Shown: piece after piece, positions 26,101 to 41,100 of the stretch
Numbering within the stretch: the stretch's first letter is position 1
Layout: every line of letters begins with the position of its first letter
Assembly: GCA_038049695.1 (NCBI GenBank)
Contig: CP142460.1
Coordinates: forward strand, 41,772,501-41,836,500
Origin: Cinnamomum chago
Taxonomy: Eukaryota; Streptophyta; Magnoliopsida; Laurales; Lauraceae
Direction of reading: 5' to 3'
Length of the DNA stretch: 64,000 bases
The notes under the pieces: model-generated
What the model saw: only the letters and a program-made list of their open reading frames with translations
What the model was told of the DNA's origin: nothing
Database searches by the model: none
Position numbers and translations under genes: made by a program

Positions 26101-29100
26101 GAAGTAACCTGTCATTTGAACCCATTCAGTATTCAACATGGACCCATTCAAGAACACATCTATTACCTACACACATACCATCATATTATAACAACCTGTC
26201 ATCAAACATTTCCATCAAAGTCTAGCCTGTAACTAGCAATCGATCAAGAAAACAAAAAAAGACATAACTAAAAAAGTCGACAATCTTTATGTGCTTATTT
26301 CAAAGCATCCATCATCACAACACACTTAAGAAGATGCATCTCGCCAAATGGCATCTATAATTGAATTCCTCTTCGCATCCATCTTTGTCCTATCCGTGAT
26401 ATTAAAAGTACAAGTGTTTTCTTCAAGATCTTCTTCAAAGTCAGTGCCACACTCTACTTAGGAATCTTCACTTGAGAATTGTGCAAATAATTGATCCTCC
26501 ATATCCTCTTTCCTAATGAAATTTTCCATCGCCATTACAGCAACCACGATGCTCCGTTGTACAAGAAATGGGTAACGAGCCATTCGCTTGAGGATAGGAA
26601 ATCGACCTTTCAATACTCCAAAGCTTCGCTCAATCTCCTCAAGGATGAATGTAATCTATTAAAAATGCTCCTCTCTAGTTGCAGGAATGGCAACACCTTG
26701 AAAATCTTAAAGCCAGTAACGAGCATTTCGAAATGGATTTCTCGCATATTTGTCTAACCGGCATCAACCAAGGAATATTTACCTAAATAAAAAATATATA
26801 TATAAATGTTAAAGATCATTTCAAAACATGTTGTAGCAATCATTTGATGGGATTTAAAACACTCTAAATGCTTTCTTACTAGGTGGGGCATGTGGAAACT
26901 TAAGCTTTTCATAAAAAATGGTATCCAAGAGAATCCGTTGATCATGAGCTGTACCTTCCCATCCGCATACCACATAAGTAAAGAGCATGTCAAACGAACA
27001 CACTGCCATAACTTGTTGCATCCAATCCCCCTTTCTACCTCTATAAGGGATTTGTTTCTCTGGTTGGATAATGACATGTACAAGGGTGCCATCTAAAGCA
27101 CCAATACAATCCTATAACAAAAAAATAAAAAAATAAAGATGTCAACAATTAGAAAATTTAATGTTATATAGATAATAGAATAAATAAAATAGAGGAATCA
27201 ATACGAAGAAAAGATATCAATACCTTAAAATATGGCTCAAAACGTGGATTCAAGAGAATTTCCTTAGGCACTTTATTTAGAGGAGGTGGATTTATCATGT
27301 CTTTCGCAAATAGAACATAGCCAACTGCTCCTCCACGGGTACATATTTACTGTCTTTCAGTAACATCTTTTCTCTACAATACATGCATAAACGCCGAAAC
27401 ACATGTTCCATACATAGTAATTGATGATAGATGATGGGGTTACCATTCAAAATTATTTGAACGTGACCATATCCCGTTAGGATTGAGTTCCTACATGGTT
27501 CCTTAATCAAGGATCGTCGTCGCTTCTTATACTACAATTTGAGTAAATTTCTCTATGATCATCTTCCATGCTTTTGAGCTAAATCGAACCCCCGGGTGAC
27601 CACCAGATTTTACTTGTTCCAAACAAATGTCAATGAGACACTTTCTTATGCCATTGGACCATTGCACACAATCTATGTCATCAGTCACTTGTGACTTTCC
27701 GTTTATCCGTCATGATAACCACACCTAATTACACATAATTTGAATGAAAGCACATTTGGCAAGGAAAATAAACAACATCCACAAGTTTACTTGAGTCCTA
27801 AAAAAGGGTAAAACACCCTGAGACCCAACTACACATGCATCAAGAACAAATGCTAAATCAAGAAAGGGGGGTCATGTTGTCTTTAAATCTATATTGATTT
27901 TCTAGGTTCACAAGGTTCTAAAGATTTTGAATTTAATTTCAGCTGAGCGGAGTGTTTTGAGTTTATTAATTGAAATGAAGGAGGTTACCCGGATCTCTTG
28001 AAAATAATGGAAGAAATACTTCATTAATATATTATAATCTCCAGAAAGTATCAGAGATAAAAGAACACTTTAAATCATGGGTTTCATGCATGCTACTATC
28101 AATTTACAGAATCTCTCAGTCTCGCAAAGTTAAATGCTTCATTTTGGTTCCCACCAAATTCACTAGATAGTCCATCAATTCATGTTGTAGGTAGATTGAA
28201 GACTGTAATGTAGTCATATTTATAAATTTACTGTAACAGTCTCATGGAACAAAAACGCACGTAACAATCTCATGGATGTTCCACCAAGGCAAAGCTTCAA
28301 GTTAAATCTTGTAGCAAAAAGTATTAACAAGAAGGAAGGAAAAACAAAAACAAAAGCAAAAACGCAAGTGTATTCAACAAAAATCTGTAACACAGTTGGA
28401 AGGTACCCGATATGGTTGCAGGTGTCAAAGCCAGTAAAGAGAAGATGATAGACACAAATCGTTTGTGAATTCCTTGATCCCATTGAGGGCTCACGATGTT
28501 CCTTTATAGAAGATAGTTGCTATATATGTTACAGTAATTGTAGCAGTCACTAGATTACATTCAATCTAATCTAATCATAATCTAAATTACATCTCCTAAT
28601 ATGGCAATAATATAAATTACATAGCTGTACATATGTGAAGTAAATTGTCTCCCAAGTTTGGGCTTTATTTTGTCATGGGCTGTGACCCACTGACCCATTT
28701 GACACCCCCCCTCAAATTGATGCGGGGGAATCCACGAGCATCAATTTGCCAACTAAGAATTGGTGTCGTGGCCGGGGAAGTCCCTTGGTAAAGATATCTG
28801 CAATTTGAAGTCCAGTAGAAACATGAGGAAGAGTAATCACTCCACGCACAAATTCATCACGGATGGAATGACAAGCCACCTCAATATGCTTGGTGCGTTC
28901 ATGAAAGACAGGATTTTCAGTAATCCGTATGGCACTGGTATTGTCGGCATAGAGAGGAGTAGGACCATATTGGGGAAAGCCGAGCTCAGAAAGGAGACCC
29001 CGAAGCCAGACAATTTCAGAGGTGGCAGCCGACATAGCACGATATTCTGCTTCGGCGGAAGATTTGGAGACTTTATCTTGTTTTTTACATTTCTAGGAAA

Positions 29101-32100
29101 TTAAGGAGTCCCCCAAGAACATGCACCAACCAGTGGTAGATCGGCGACTATCAGGGCAACCAGCCCAGTCAGCATCTGAATAAGCAATGAGAGACGTCGA
29201 ATTGCCCACAGGAAAGAAAAGACCACGAGATGGTGTATGAAGAACATATCGAAGAATGCGCCGAATAGCAACTAGATGGAGATGGCGTGGTTGTGTCATG
29301 AACTGACTAACCATATTCATTGCATAGGAGATATCAGGCCGAGTGATAGTCAAGTAGATCAAACTTCCAACTAAACGGCGATACAGTGTGGCATCAGGAA
29401 GAAGATCGCCCGTATCGTGCGCGAGGTGAAGATTGACCTCAACAGGTGTATCTACCGGAGTTGAGTTTTGAAGACCAGCGGTCTCAATGAGATCCATAGC
29501 ATATTTGTGTTGATCAAGGATGAGACCTTTCGCTGACTGAGGAACCTCAAGGCCGAGAAAGTATGTGAGTGGCCCTAAATCTTTCATATGAAAAGATTCA
29601 TGTAAGGATGCCTGTAGATGTGTGATCATGCCAGAGTCTGTCCCAGAGATGATATCATCTACGTACACCAAGAGGACAGTAAGCCTATTTGAGGAGCGGT
29701 GAAGAAACAGAGAAGGATCAGAAGCACTCTGAGTGAACTGTAGATGAATGAGAGCATCCCTAAACTTCTCGAACCAGGCGCGTGGAGCTTGCTTAAGACC
29801 ATATAGAGAGCGTCGTAAGCGCGCGCAATCTCCTGTTGAGGCACCCGTAATGCCTTGGGGAAGTCGCATATAGACTTCTTCCTTGAGATCACCATGAAGG
29901 AAGGCATTCTTGACATCAAATTGGTAAAGAGGCCAAGAGTGAGAAGCAGTAATGGCAAGAACAGTACGGATTGTAGTCATTTTCGCAACTGGAGCAAAGG
30001 TTTCCTCATAGTCGATGCCATATTCCTGTCGGTTGCCGAGAGCGACTAACCGTGCTTTATAACGATCCAAAGAGCCATCAGCCTTAGGTTTGACAGAAAA
30101 AACCCATTTGCAGCCAATAGGTTTTACAGATGAGGGACATGGAACAATATCCCAGGTATGATTCTCCTGCAGTGCCGTTAATTCGTCGTGCATAGCCTTT
30201 TGCCAACAGTCATGCTTCACCGCCTGCAAGTAAGAGGTCGGAATAGCAATGGAGGAGAGGGTAGCAAGCAAAGACGTGTGAGTGAACCCATATTTGTCCG
30301 GAGGCTTGGAGATACGCGTAGAGCGTCGAAGCTGAACTGGAGAAGAAGTAGCTTGTGATGAAGCGGGAACAAGATCAGGTGCCAGTGAGAGATCTGGAGG
30401 GGGAGGCAGTAGTGGAACATCCTTATGACGATGTCGTTCATAAACAATGAGTGGAGAAGAGATCGAGTCAGAAAAATCTGGTAGATGAGAGAAAGAAGGT
30501 AAAGGAGAGGAATGGGTAGAAAAAAAATGTTGATTTTCGAAAAATGTGACATTTCGAGAGATGCGAAGACGGTTGAGCACAGGATCATAACAGAGATACC
30601 CCTTTTGGTGAGAGGCGTAGCCAAGGAACGCACATTTAGCAGATTGAGCAGTTAATTTGGTACGTTCGGTCGAGGGAAGATGAACAAAACACGCATCCAA
30701 AGATGCGCAGGTGGGTATAAGTGGGATCTGTATGAAAGAGACGAAAGTAGGGTGTTTGATTGTTGAGGCGATGGGATGGTAAGCGATTGATTAAATGAAC
30801 TACAGTGGCTAAGGCTTCGGGCCAAAATCGTGCGGGAACTGATGATTCTAAGAGAAGAGAACGAACAGTATCGAGGAGATGTCTGTTTTTCCGTTCAGCA
30901 ACTCCATTCTGTTGAGGAGTGTTAGGGCACGATCGCTGTGATAAAATCCTGTATTTTTGCAAATAAGTTTGAAACGGATGGGACATATATTCCCCTCCGG
31001 AATCAGATCGAAGAACTTTTATGCGAGTAGAAAACTGATTTTCAACATATGCCATAAATTTTTGGAAAGCATCAAAGACTTCAGATTTAGAGTGTAAGAA
31101 ATAAACCCAAGTGAATCTACTATGATCATCAATGAAAGTGACAAAATATTTGAAGTTTGTATGAGAGATTACAGGAGTAATCCCCCAGACGTCACTGTGA
31201 ATAATGTCAAAGCAATTTGAAGCCATAGTAGAGTTGGAAGAAAAGGGAAGAACTTTACTTTTTCCAAGTTTGCAAACAGAACACTCATCATAAATGTGTC
31301 GAAAAGATATTTTATTTTCATTAAGACTACCAGTGTTCAACATCAAAGATAACAATTTTGAATGAGGATGGCCTAATCTATTATGCCAGAGCCTCCAAAC
31401 AGCTTGAGGAGAAAAACAAGTAAAGGTAGAGAGTTGGTTATGCTGAGAAGGAGGCAGAACGAGAGGAAAGAGGCGTCCACACTTAGACCCCTTCGCGATC
31501 ACCGTCCCCCGACACTTGATCCTGCACAACACAACCAGAGCGAGAGAAGGAAACATTACAATTATATCAATTAATTGGCCAACAGACAGATGATTTGTAG
31601 TGAGATGAGGAGAAAGAAAGACATTTGTGAGAGGTAATGAATGACTGATATCACCAGTAACTGTAATAGGAAGCTTTTGACCATCAGCAGTATGGACTTG
31701 TAAATCTCCATTGTATGGTTGCAGGTTAGATAGATGAGCGGTGGAGGAGGTCATATGATTGGAAGCTCCAGAATCAATAAACCATATGGAGGAAGAGGAG
31801 TGGTGGTTACCTGAAATGCCAAGTGCAGAGAAGGCATTTATGATCATCTGTTGAATAAGCTCTGGAGTGATTTGAGGAACATTGGAGGCAGGAGGTGGTG
31901 AAGGCATGACCGGTGCGGAAGGACTAGCACTAGAAGTAGTTTCTGCAGTATTGACATGATATGCTCGTGGAGTGCGATTTTGTGGCCGCCTTTTGCATTC
32001 AGTAATGACATGACCATTCGATTTGCAATAATTACAAAACTTGGTCTTACATAGTGTCTGTGTGGGGACCATCCCACGAACCAATTCCCCACTCGGTTTC

Positions 32101-35100
32101 GGCAAAGTGCATCAAACTCGGTCTCGGACATAGAACCTGCGTTACTTCGGTTTCGGCACCAACTGCTGATATCGGAAAGTGTTAACCAGTTCGGTCACGC
32201 GGCCCCATTCGGTCTCGGCTACGCAGAGCTATGCAATTACATCTGTTGGCCGCAGCCCCATCAGGACAGGGCCCAAGAAAGGGATTCGATGGGACCTCAG
32301 CCGCCAACAGGTCAGGGCAAGATCAGGCCCAATGTGACTGGCATTAATTGCAGTGTGGGCTGATCGGACCCTCATTAAATGTAATGAGGGCTGTGATGGA
32401 CCCTCATTAATGACTATATGGGCTGATGAGACCCTAGTCACATCATGAGGCCCACTGGCGCAGGCTCCAGAACTATTCCTTATATAAGGCATGAGACAGA
32501 CCAAGAGTAAGGTATGCATTCCTCTACATGCAACCAGACACATCTCTCTTCTCCGATCAGTTACCCGGACTAACTTAAGCATCGGAGAGCCCTGTGCTGC
32601 CCCCAGCCAGGGTCCTTTGACTGTTCTCTTCTCCCCTTTCAGGTTCACCAGACACGCAGCTCCTCCCCGAGTTCCTTGAGTAAGTCCTTGAAGGCATCCC
32701 AACCTTGTGAGTATATTTTTCTGCACTTACAGTGTCCATAATTTTTGCAGCCAAAGCATTGGATTTTGCTGAGATCTCTTGCTGGCGGTTGTCCTTTCGA
32801 AGCAGAAGCAGTGTGATGAACGATCCCTCCTGGAGTGTAATTGGTAGTGGCAGCAAATGCGACATCAGAAGAGTATCCGGAGGACTGTTGCTTCATAGCA
32901 TGCTGAGTGATCTGACTCTGTTCCTCTCTCAAGAGTTCATTAAGACATTCATTCAGAGATGGAGATGGAACTCTGCTCGTCAGATTGGAACGGAGGATCT
33001 CATAGTCAGATCTTAATTTCATGAGGAACTGGTCTCTGTGAGAAGTTGCCTGTAATTTCTGAATCTCAGAAGAGCAGCCTCAGAGACATTGAGGTATTTG
33101 ATTTCATCATATTCAGCCCATAAATTAAGAAAACCTGTATAATAATCCTGGACGGACGAAGTCCCTTGGGTATACTGAGCAATCTCCAGTTCAAGTTGGT
33201 ATTGACGGGCTGAGTTCCCTTGGTGATATACTTGCTTTAGATATTCCCACATCTCGGTTTGAGATTCAGAATATATTGGGGTTCAACAGAACCAAGAATC
33301 CAGGTTTTTATTTTGGCATCCTTTGTGTTCCAAGAGAGTATTTTTTTCTCATCTTCCTTCGGTCGCGGATCTAATCCGGAAACTAGTCCCCACATTTCCT
33401 TTCCTTCAAGATAGACTTGAAATTGATAAGACCAGGAAGTATAATTCTTTCCATTAAATTTAATCAATGCAATGTCATGCTTTTCCATTGCAGTAATGAA
33501 TAGATATATGAACTTGTGCAAGAAAATTCAACTTGTTCTTAAAAGAATGGCCAACCAGATGAGAGGAAGAGTCCCAAGGTTGCAACAGAGAAGTCCAAGT
33601 ATGCAATAGAGAAGTCAGAGAAGACAATTCCCAAAAAACAGCACCTTCCAGCAAAAAATTTCCAGAAAATAGGCCCAGACGACCACAATTTTCCAGAGAG
33701 AAGAAGATGCAGCAGCCAACAGATGGAATTTTTGATCAATCAGAGATCATAGAATGATGAAGACCAAAAATTCGCACCAAACAAGCCAAATTGCTCGCCA
33801 AAAAAATCAAAATCCAAAAACTTGTACGGCTGTGATGAAAAGATACAGCAGAAATTGGAATTTCTCTAGAAAGGGTAGAAAACCTACCTCTGAGATGCTA
33901 AAAATCCTCAAAAAATGCCCACAAATACCAGAAGGAGTGGTCGACCAGATTGGTTGCAATATCCAGATATAGTGGTGTGGATCTGGGGTGGGTCACGTAT
34001 GATCACACCTTGATCAGACCAGTGGATGAAGATTCCTTGAGTAGAGAAGACACTCGATGACTTCCAATGCTTGGAAGATGAAGAAGATCACTCAGAAACT
34101 CTATATAGAGTTGTGTTTACTCAGGGCTTTGATACCATGTCAAAGCCAGTAAAGAGAAGATGGTAGACACAAATCGTTTGTGAATTCCTTGATCCCATTG
34201 AGGGCTCACGATGTTCCTTTATAGAAGATAGTTGCTATATATGTTACAGTAATTGTAGCAGTCACTAGATTACATTCAATCTAATCTAATCATAATCTAA
34301 ATTACATCTCCTATTATGGCAATAATATAAATTACATAGCTGTACATATGTGAAGTAAATTGTCTCCCAAGTTTGGGCTTTATTTTGTCATGGGCTGTGA
34401 CCCACTGACCCATTTGACAGCAGGTTCAAGCCATTCTACCATTTGGGGAAAAAAAAGAGTGTATTCCATCATCACCCTGATGGATATTTTCTATTTATGC
34501 AGCACATCAACATGATTCACATGTAAATGATGCTAACAATCACAAATAAATGTAGTATCAATATTGCCTACATGCGACAACAACAGAAGGTAAATACTTA
34601 AAAAACCTAAACCAAAAAAGATAACTAAAACCATAATTCAAATGATCGGCTAATAGATTGAAACAAAATAAATGCTTCAAATGCATAAATCAGAAAGAAT
34701 AACCACACAACTGCTGTAACAAGGCAAACCAATCAATACCAATTACACAACGTGAGGGGCCACCACAAATCAAGAAGAAAGACGAAAGACACTGGTAGTA
34801 ATCTGAGCTATATTCATCTCTGGATTGGATATAAAATAAGCGTGCTTAAGTGCTAAAAACAGGGATCAAATTGGACTGGGATGTGTATAAATATAGATAA
34901 TGCAGATTCCACCCAATTTAAACAATGTTGAAAAGAAAGTGATCCAATTGAAAACTAGTATGATATTAACACAATTTCCAAGGGAGTAAACACAAATACC
35001 AATGTTGGGGAAGCAATGGAAGTTTCTTAAAATGAAAAATATATGGTGAGAGAAATTAGAGCAGAAACAAGTGACAAAAGACATGATACAGAAGCAAGCC

Positions 35101-38100
35101 CACTTGAGGCAGATAAATGAATTATATAATTTTCGTAGACATTTTCTCCATTAAACAAGGTTCATCCACAAAAGGTTTTTTGTAAGTGCAGAACAAGTAA
35201 AATAACACCAATGACAGGTTTCCCTGTTAAAGTTGAACCCACCAAAGTGCCAATGACATCCAGTTGAAAGTTGAAACTATGAGGCCCCGAGTTTGAACTT
35301 TATACTTATCCACCCAAAAACTACGAAAAATGCATCAGTTTTGATTGGGATAATAAATAACATAATCTTTGATAACTCTAAGGCCCTCAAGTCTGACCCA
35401 TAGGCATCACACCCAAATTGGATCTAAAACAAGCATAAAACTTTGAGGCCCTCATGTCAAATGTTCGGATGCAGAGAATGCTCACTGATAAACATGATCT
35501 TAACTATGAAAAGGATGCAGAGAATGCTCACTGATAAAAACATTTTGTAAAGGGCAAACTCATTCTAAAAACTCATTATCTATGTCTTAACAACCCCAAC
35601 AATCTCTGGTTGGAACATGCAGAAAAACACATTCAAGAAAGGCTTTTTTCCCAAATCTCCACAGATGGGTCTTTCACAAACGACCCCTTCTACCACTTCA
35701 AACATGGAAAGGTAGTAGTCAGCTTCTATAAAACAACAACCCCACAAACCATAATCTTGCAAAAACTCATCTTACAACAACCCCAAAAACCATAATCTTG
35801 CAAAAACTCATCTTACAACAACCCCACAAACCATAATCTTGCAAAAACTCATCTTTCATAAAACCCATGAACTCAATCAAGGAACAAACATAAATGGAAG
35901 ACTAAAACAGCAGCAGCAATCACAAAATCAAAAACAGAAAGAGACTCATCCATACCAAAACTCAATCAAGTAAACGATGATTGATACCTGCAGTAATCAC
36001 CACTTCAAACATGGAAAGTTTTTAGAAGAAGATGTACCTTAATCACAGACCCAGTCTTTCTTCGCTCTTTCCCTATTCCCTCTTTCCCGCTGCTTCAATG
36101 TACCGATGCCCTAAACTCCTTCTGAAAAATGGGTTTTATAAGAAGGACTTTCGTTGCCAATTAAACAGCGTCTAGGGGCATTTTTGTCCTGTAAAATATC
36201 CAGCACCTCTACTTTTCCCAGAGGGGAAACCTCTATTTTCGATGGGCTTAGGAATGGGGTCTTTCCGTTTAAGAGGATATGCCTCTATTTGTCTGAAGCG
36301 GGGAGAGGATAAGTTGGTTGCCAAACGTCTTTATTTTTCCAATCCTTTAACGTTGGTAGACATTTAGATAAATAGAGGCTCAAAATAGAGATTCCAAACA
36401 TGGGTAGTCTCACCAAATTACTGAAATAAAACTCACTGCTACCTTTTCCCGCATATGGATTTATTGTGCGGTTTGCATGGAAGAAAATTGCTAGATTCAT
36501 TCTCATGAGGCTCCTTTTCCACTTCTGTTTTGAAATATCTTAAATATCAGTACTGTCTTTTTCCTGAGAATAACAAGTAATATATATATTGCTGGAGAGC
36601 AATGAAATGAAATTAAGAAACTTTGTTTCATTGAGGGTATGTGCTCCAGTTCAACTTAGTTGTTGCACAATGCTCAAATTTGACACTTGGCTTGATGGTA
36701 TATGGTGTGGAACACTCATCTTCATATGAGTCCCACGTAGATAATCGACATGTAAAGAAATCACATGTCAGATGATATTAACCATCTGATTTGTGAACTG
36801 GAAATTGATGGCAGAAAAGAATTTCAGTAATGCTCAGAATGAATGTGAAAAGGTGCATGAAACCAATCTACAAAAGCATTCGATTGATAAAATTTCTAAC
36901 CAGGTGCTCTATCCATGACATGATCCATTGATTTAATGTTATATCCGAAAGGGCCATGGACCATCAAATCATATGTCCAAGTTGAGTAAGATGTGATGGA
37001 TAACTTGATGGTGGAACCACCACTGTATTTGGCCTTTCTCTGTTATGCATTGATATTTTTAATTGTTAGAAGCATATTGTTTTTGTCCTTTTTTTTTTAT
37101 CCTGGCTTCCTGTAGTTTGGCTACTCTATTTGTATAAATGATGGATGCCCCATGTTGAACAATGGATACAGATGATGTGGGCTCTTGAATATGATCCCGA
37201 TATCTTTTCCATGTACGAAGAGCAAGGCCTAATTAGTGAAAAGAGAAAGGCATCCAAAGGAAAAGTGAAGTCAGCTCGACAATGTGGAAAGTATGAGAGG
37301 GAGAAATTGAAGAACGGAGGAAAGAATACCGAACCCCTTCCTATTTCAGTTTTTCTTGTTGCAAGTGTCATTGAGTCCAGAAGCTCAAAGCTTTTGCAAG
37401 AAGCACGGGGGCTAGACGATGTTGTTAAGGTAAGGAAGTTGGCATCCACATACATATATGTACACATGCATATATGCACAATTATCATATATATGTACAT
37501 GGACCACAAAATACCTTACATTCATCATTCACTAAGTAGCAACAAGGGAATGTAATCCAAACATTTCAGATGTGAAATCCTCAAACTACTCAATCTGCTA
37601 CAGGTAGCCTCACCCAGAAATAATGAAGGGCATTATGGTCATTTTTCTATATAGGTTTAGTAGCTTTGGTAGTTTTGTATAAATTAATTTTCATATCGCT
37701 ATTTTTTTGGTTATTGACATGTATGGAGATAATGTTTAGTAGCCTTTGCAGAAGGTTTATAAATTTCTAAATTCATTCGATTTGCAAAAATGAACACGTA
37801 TCCCTCTCATGCAATGTCTTCACTTCTCAGATCTTGAACGGCATAACTGGAAATCTAGATGCCAAAAAAGCCTGTGGTGGAGCAATGAAGCTTCACAAGA
37901 AATACCTGAAAAAGGTAAATCTCTCTCTCTCTCTCTCTCTCTCTAGGAGACTGGTATAAAATTGCATTCTCTCCCACGTCTAGCTGTACACTTGGTTTGC
38001 ATCATTGATGGAACTGCTCATTCATCTGGCCTTTGAATGAATGAGACAGAGACCAAAAGTAATGATGATTGGACAATTCAAGAAATCTCATTGCTGGACT

Positions 38101-41100
38101 ATTTATAACCATATCTTTGCTATATATCTCGGTCATTGCATGAAAAGTCTTGATTATATTCAGGACAGGTGGTTTTATCAATTGTTCTCATTCTTTGTCT
38201 AAATTGCGACAAACAGGTGGTTTTCGATGTTTTGCACATAAACTAGAGTGAGTTTCTCAATGTATGAGCCACCATGGTCAGGCCCATTGTATATCACATC
38301 TTGCATCAATGACTGCACTCCTCTACAAACTGAATATACATATAAGAAATTGTTAAATGGGTTAGTGCTAAATGGGTCAGTGGGTCAGCCCATGACAAAT
38401 AAAGCCCAAACTTGGGTGATAATTTACTTCACATGTACAACTATGTAATTTATATCATTGCCATATTAGGAGATGTAAATTAGATTATGATTAGATTAGA
38501 TTGGCTGTAATCTAGTGATTGCTACAATTATGTAACATGTATAGCAACTATTTTTCTATAAAGGAACATCGTGAGCCCTCAATGGGATCAACGAATTCAC
38601 AAACATATTGTTTCTATCTTCTTCTCTCTCTATTGGCTTTGACATGGTATCAGAGCCTTGAGTAAACACAACTCTATACAGAGTTTCTGAGTGATCTTCA
38701 TCTTCCAAGCATTGGAAGTCATCAAGTGTATTATCAACTCAAGGAATCTTCATCCACTGGTCTGATCAAGGTGTGATCATATGTGGCCCACCCCAGATCC
38801 ACACTGCTGTATCTGGATACTGCAACCAATCTGGTCGACCACTCCTTCTGGTATTTGTGGGCATTTTTTGAGGATTTTTAGCATCTCAGAGGTAGGCTTT
38901 CTACCCTTTCTACAGAAATTCCAATTTCTGCTGTATCTTTTCATCACAGCCGTCCAAGTTTTTGGATTTTGATCTTTTTGGTGAGCAATCTGATTTGTTT
39001 GGTGCAAATTTGTGGTCTTTATCATCCTATGATCTCTGATTGATCATAAATCAAACCTGTTGGCTGCTGCACTCTCTTCTATCTGAAAAATCCTGGTCGC
39101 CTGGGCCAAATTTTTGGATATTTTTTGCTTGAAAGTGCTGTTTTTTGGAAATTGTCTTCTTTGACTTCTCTGTTGCTAACGTGGACTCCTCTGTTGCAAA
39201 CTTGGGACTCCTCTTCTCATCTGGTTAGCCATTCTTTAAGAAATAATTGGATTTTCTTGCTCATCAATCTACTGCCATGGAAAAGCATGATATTGCATTG
39301 ATTAAATTTAATGGAAAAAATTACACTTCCTGGTCCTATCAATTTCAAGTCTATCTTGAAGGAAAGGAAATGTGGGGACTTGTTTCCGGATTTGATCCAC
39401 GACCTAAGGAAGATGAGAAAAAAAATACTCTCTTGGAATACAGAGGATGCCAAAATAAAAACCTGGATTCTTGGTTCTATTGAACCCCAATATATCCTGA
39501 ATCTCAAACCTTACAACACCTCTAAGGAGATGTGGGAATATCTGAAGCAAGTTTATCACCAAGGGAACTCCGCCCGACAATACCAACTTGAACTGGAGAT
39601 TGCTCAGTATACCCAAGGGACTTCTTCCATCCAGTATTATTATACAGGTTTTCTTAATTTATGGGCTGAATATGATGAAATCAAATACCTCAATGTCTCT
39701 GAGGCCGCTCTTTCTGAGATTCAAAAATTACAGGCAACTTCTCACAGAGACCAGTTCCTCATGAAATTAAGATCTGAGTATGAGATCATTCGTTCCAATC
39801 TGATGAGCAGGGTTCCATCTCCATCCCTGAATGAGTGTCTTAATGAACTCTTGCGAGAGGAACAAAGTCAGATCACTCAGCATGCTCTGAAGCAACAGTC
39901 CTCCGGAAACTCTTCTGATGTCGCATTTGCTGCCACTACCAATTACACCCCGGGAGGGAGTTTTCATCATACTACTTCTGCTTCGAAAGGACAACCTCCA
40001 GCAAGAGATCTCAGCAAAATCCAATGCTTTGGCTGCAAAAATTATGGACACTATGCCTCACAGTGTAAGACCAAGTTTTGTAATTATTGCAAATCAAATG
40101 GTCATGTTATTACTGAATGCAAAAGGCGGCCACAAAATCGCACTCCACGAGCATATCATGTCAATACTGCAGATGCTACTTCTTCTAGTGCTAGTCCTTT
40201 GGCACCAGTCATGCCTTCACCACGTCCTGCCACCAATACTGCTCCTCAAATCACCCCTGAACTTATTCAACAGATGATCATAAATGCCTTCTCTGCACTT
40301 GGCATTTCAGGTAACCACCACTCCTCTTCCTTCCTATGGTTTCTTGATTCTGGAGCTTCCAATCATATGACCTCCTCCACCGCTCATCTATCTAACCTGC
40401 AACCATACAATGGAAATTTACAAGTCCATACTGCCGATGGTCAAAAGCTTCCTATTACAGCTACTGGTGATATCATTCATTCATTACCTCTCACAAATGT
40501 CTTTCTTTCTCCTCATCTTACTACAAATCTTCTGTCTGTTGGACAATTGATTGATGATAATTGTAATATTTCCTTCTCTCGCTCTGGTTGTGTTGTGCAG
40601 GATCAAGTGTCGGGGACGGTGATCGCGAAGGGGCCTAAGTGTGGACGCCTGTTTCCTCTCGTTCTGCCTCCTTCTCAGAATAACCAGCTCTCTGCCTTTT
40701 CTTGTTTTTCTCCTCAGGATGTTTGGAGGCTCTGGCATAATAGATTAGGCCATCCTCATTCAAAATTATTATCTTTGATGTTAAACACTGGTACTATTAA
40801 TGAAAATAAAACATCTTTTCGTCATATTTCTGATGAGTGCTCTGTTTGCAAACTTGGAAAGAGTAAAGTTCTTCCCTTTTCTTCCAAATCTACTATGGCT
40901 TCAAATTGCTTTGACATTATTCACAGTGACGTCTGGGGGATTACTCCGGTAATCTCTCATCCCAATTTCAAATATTTTGTCACCTTCATTGATGATCATA
41001 GTAGATTCACTTGGGTTTATTTCTTACACTCTAAATCTGAAGTCTTTGATGCTTTCCAAAAATTTATGGGATATGTTGAAAATCAGTTTTCTACTCGCAT

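Larger units (their letters stand above)
28423..34419 (-). mobile_element. Copia A, an LTR retrotransposon inserted in the PIF/Harbinger element
   Basis: Two 282-bp LTRs (28423-28704 and 34138-34419) differ at only about two positions by eye. The target duplication GCAGG is perfect (28418-28422 and 34420-34424). On the minus strand the 5' LTR is followed by TGGTATCAAAGCC (34137-34125), an initiator-Met primer site with one change. The 3' LTR is preceded by a TTGAGGGGGGG polypurine tract. The internal gag-pol is clearly Copia type but broken, and a 673-bp solo LTR sits in gag. The near-identical LTRs mean a recent insertion of an already defective copy. Confidence 0.95.
25109..36404 (-). mobile_element. 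PIF/Harbinger DNA transposon, split by Copia A
   Basis: Inverted ends: left GCCATGTTTGGTATCTCTA (25109) and right, as reverse complement, CCCATGTTTGGAATCTCTA (ending 36404). Both are flanked by TAG (25106-25108 and 36405-36407), a 3-bp duplication of the size expected for this superfamily although TWA is more usual. Without Copia A and one copy of its target site it is about 5.3 kb. It encodes a decayed DDE transposase and a Myb/SANT-like segment on the minus strand, the two proteins typical of PIF/Harbinger elements. It occupies most of the 14.2-kb RabGAP intron. Confidence 0.75.

Noticed and set aside
31383..31574. Plus-strand ORF in Copia A (and its counterpart 40484-40738)
   Set aside because: Antisense shadow of the pre-integrase region of gag-pol.
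37145..37555. ATG at 37145 as the start of an independent gene
   Set aside because: A stop lies just upstream, residues before 37172 do not fit the family, and the frame continues past a strong GTAAGG donor.
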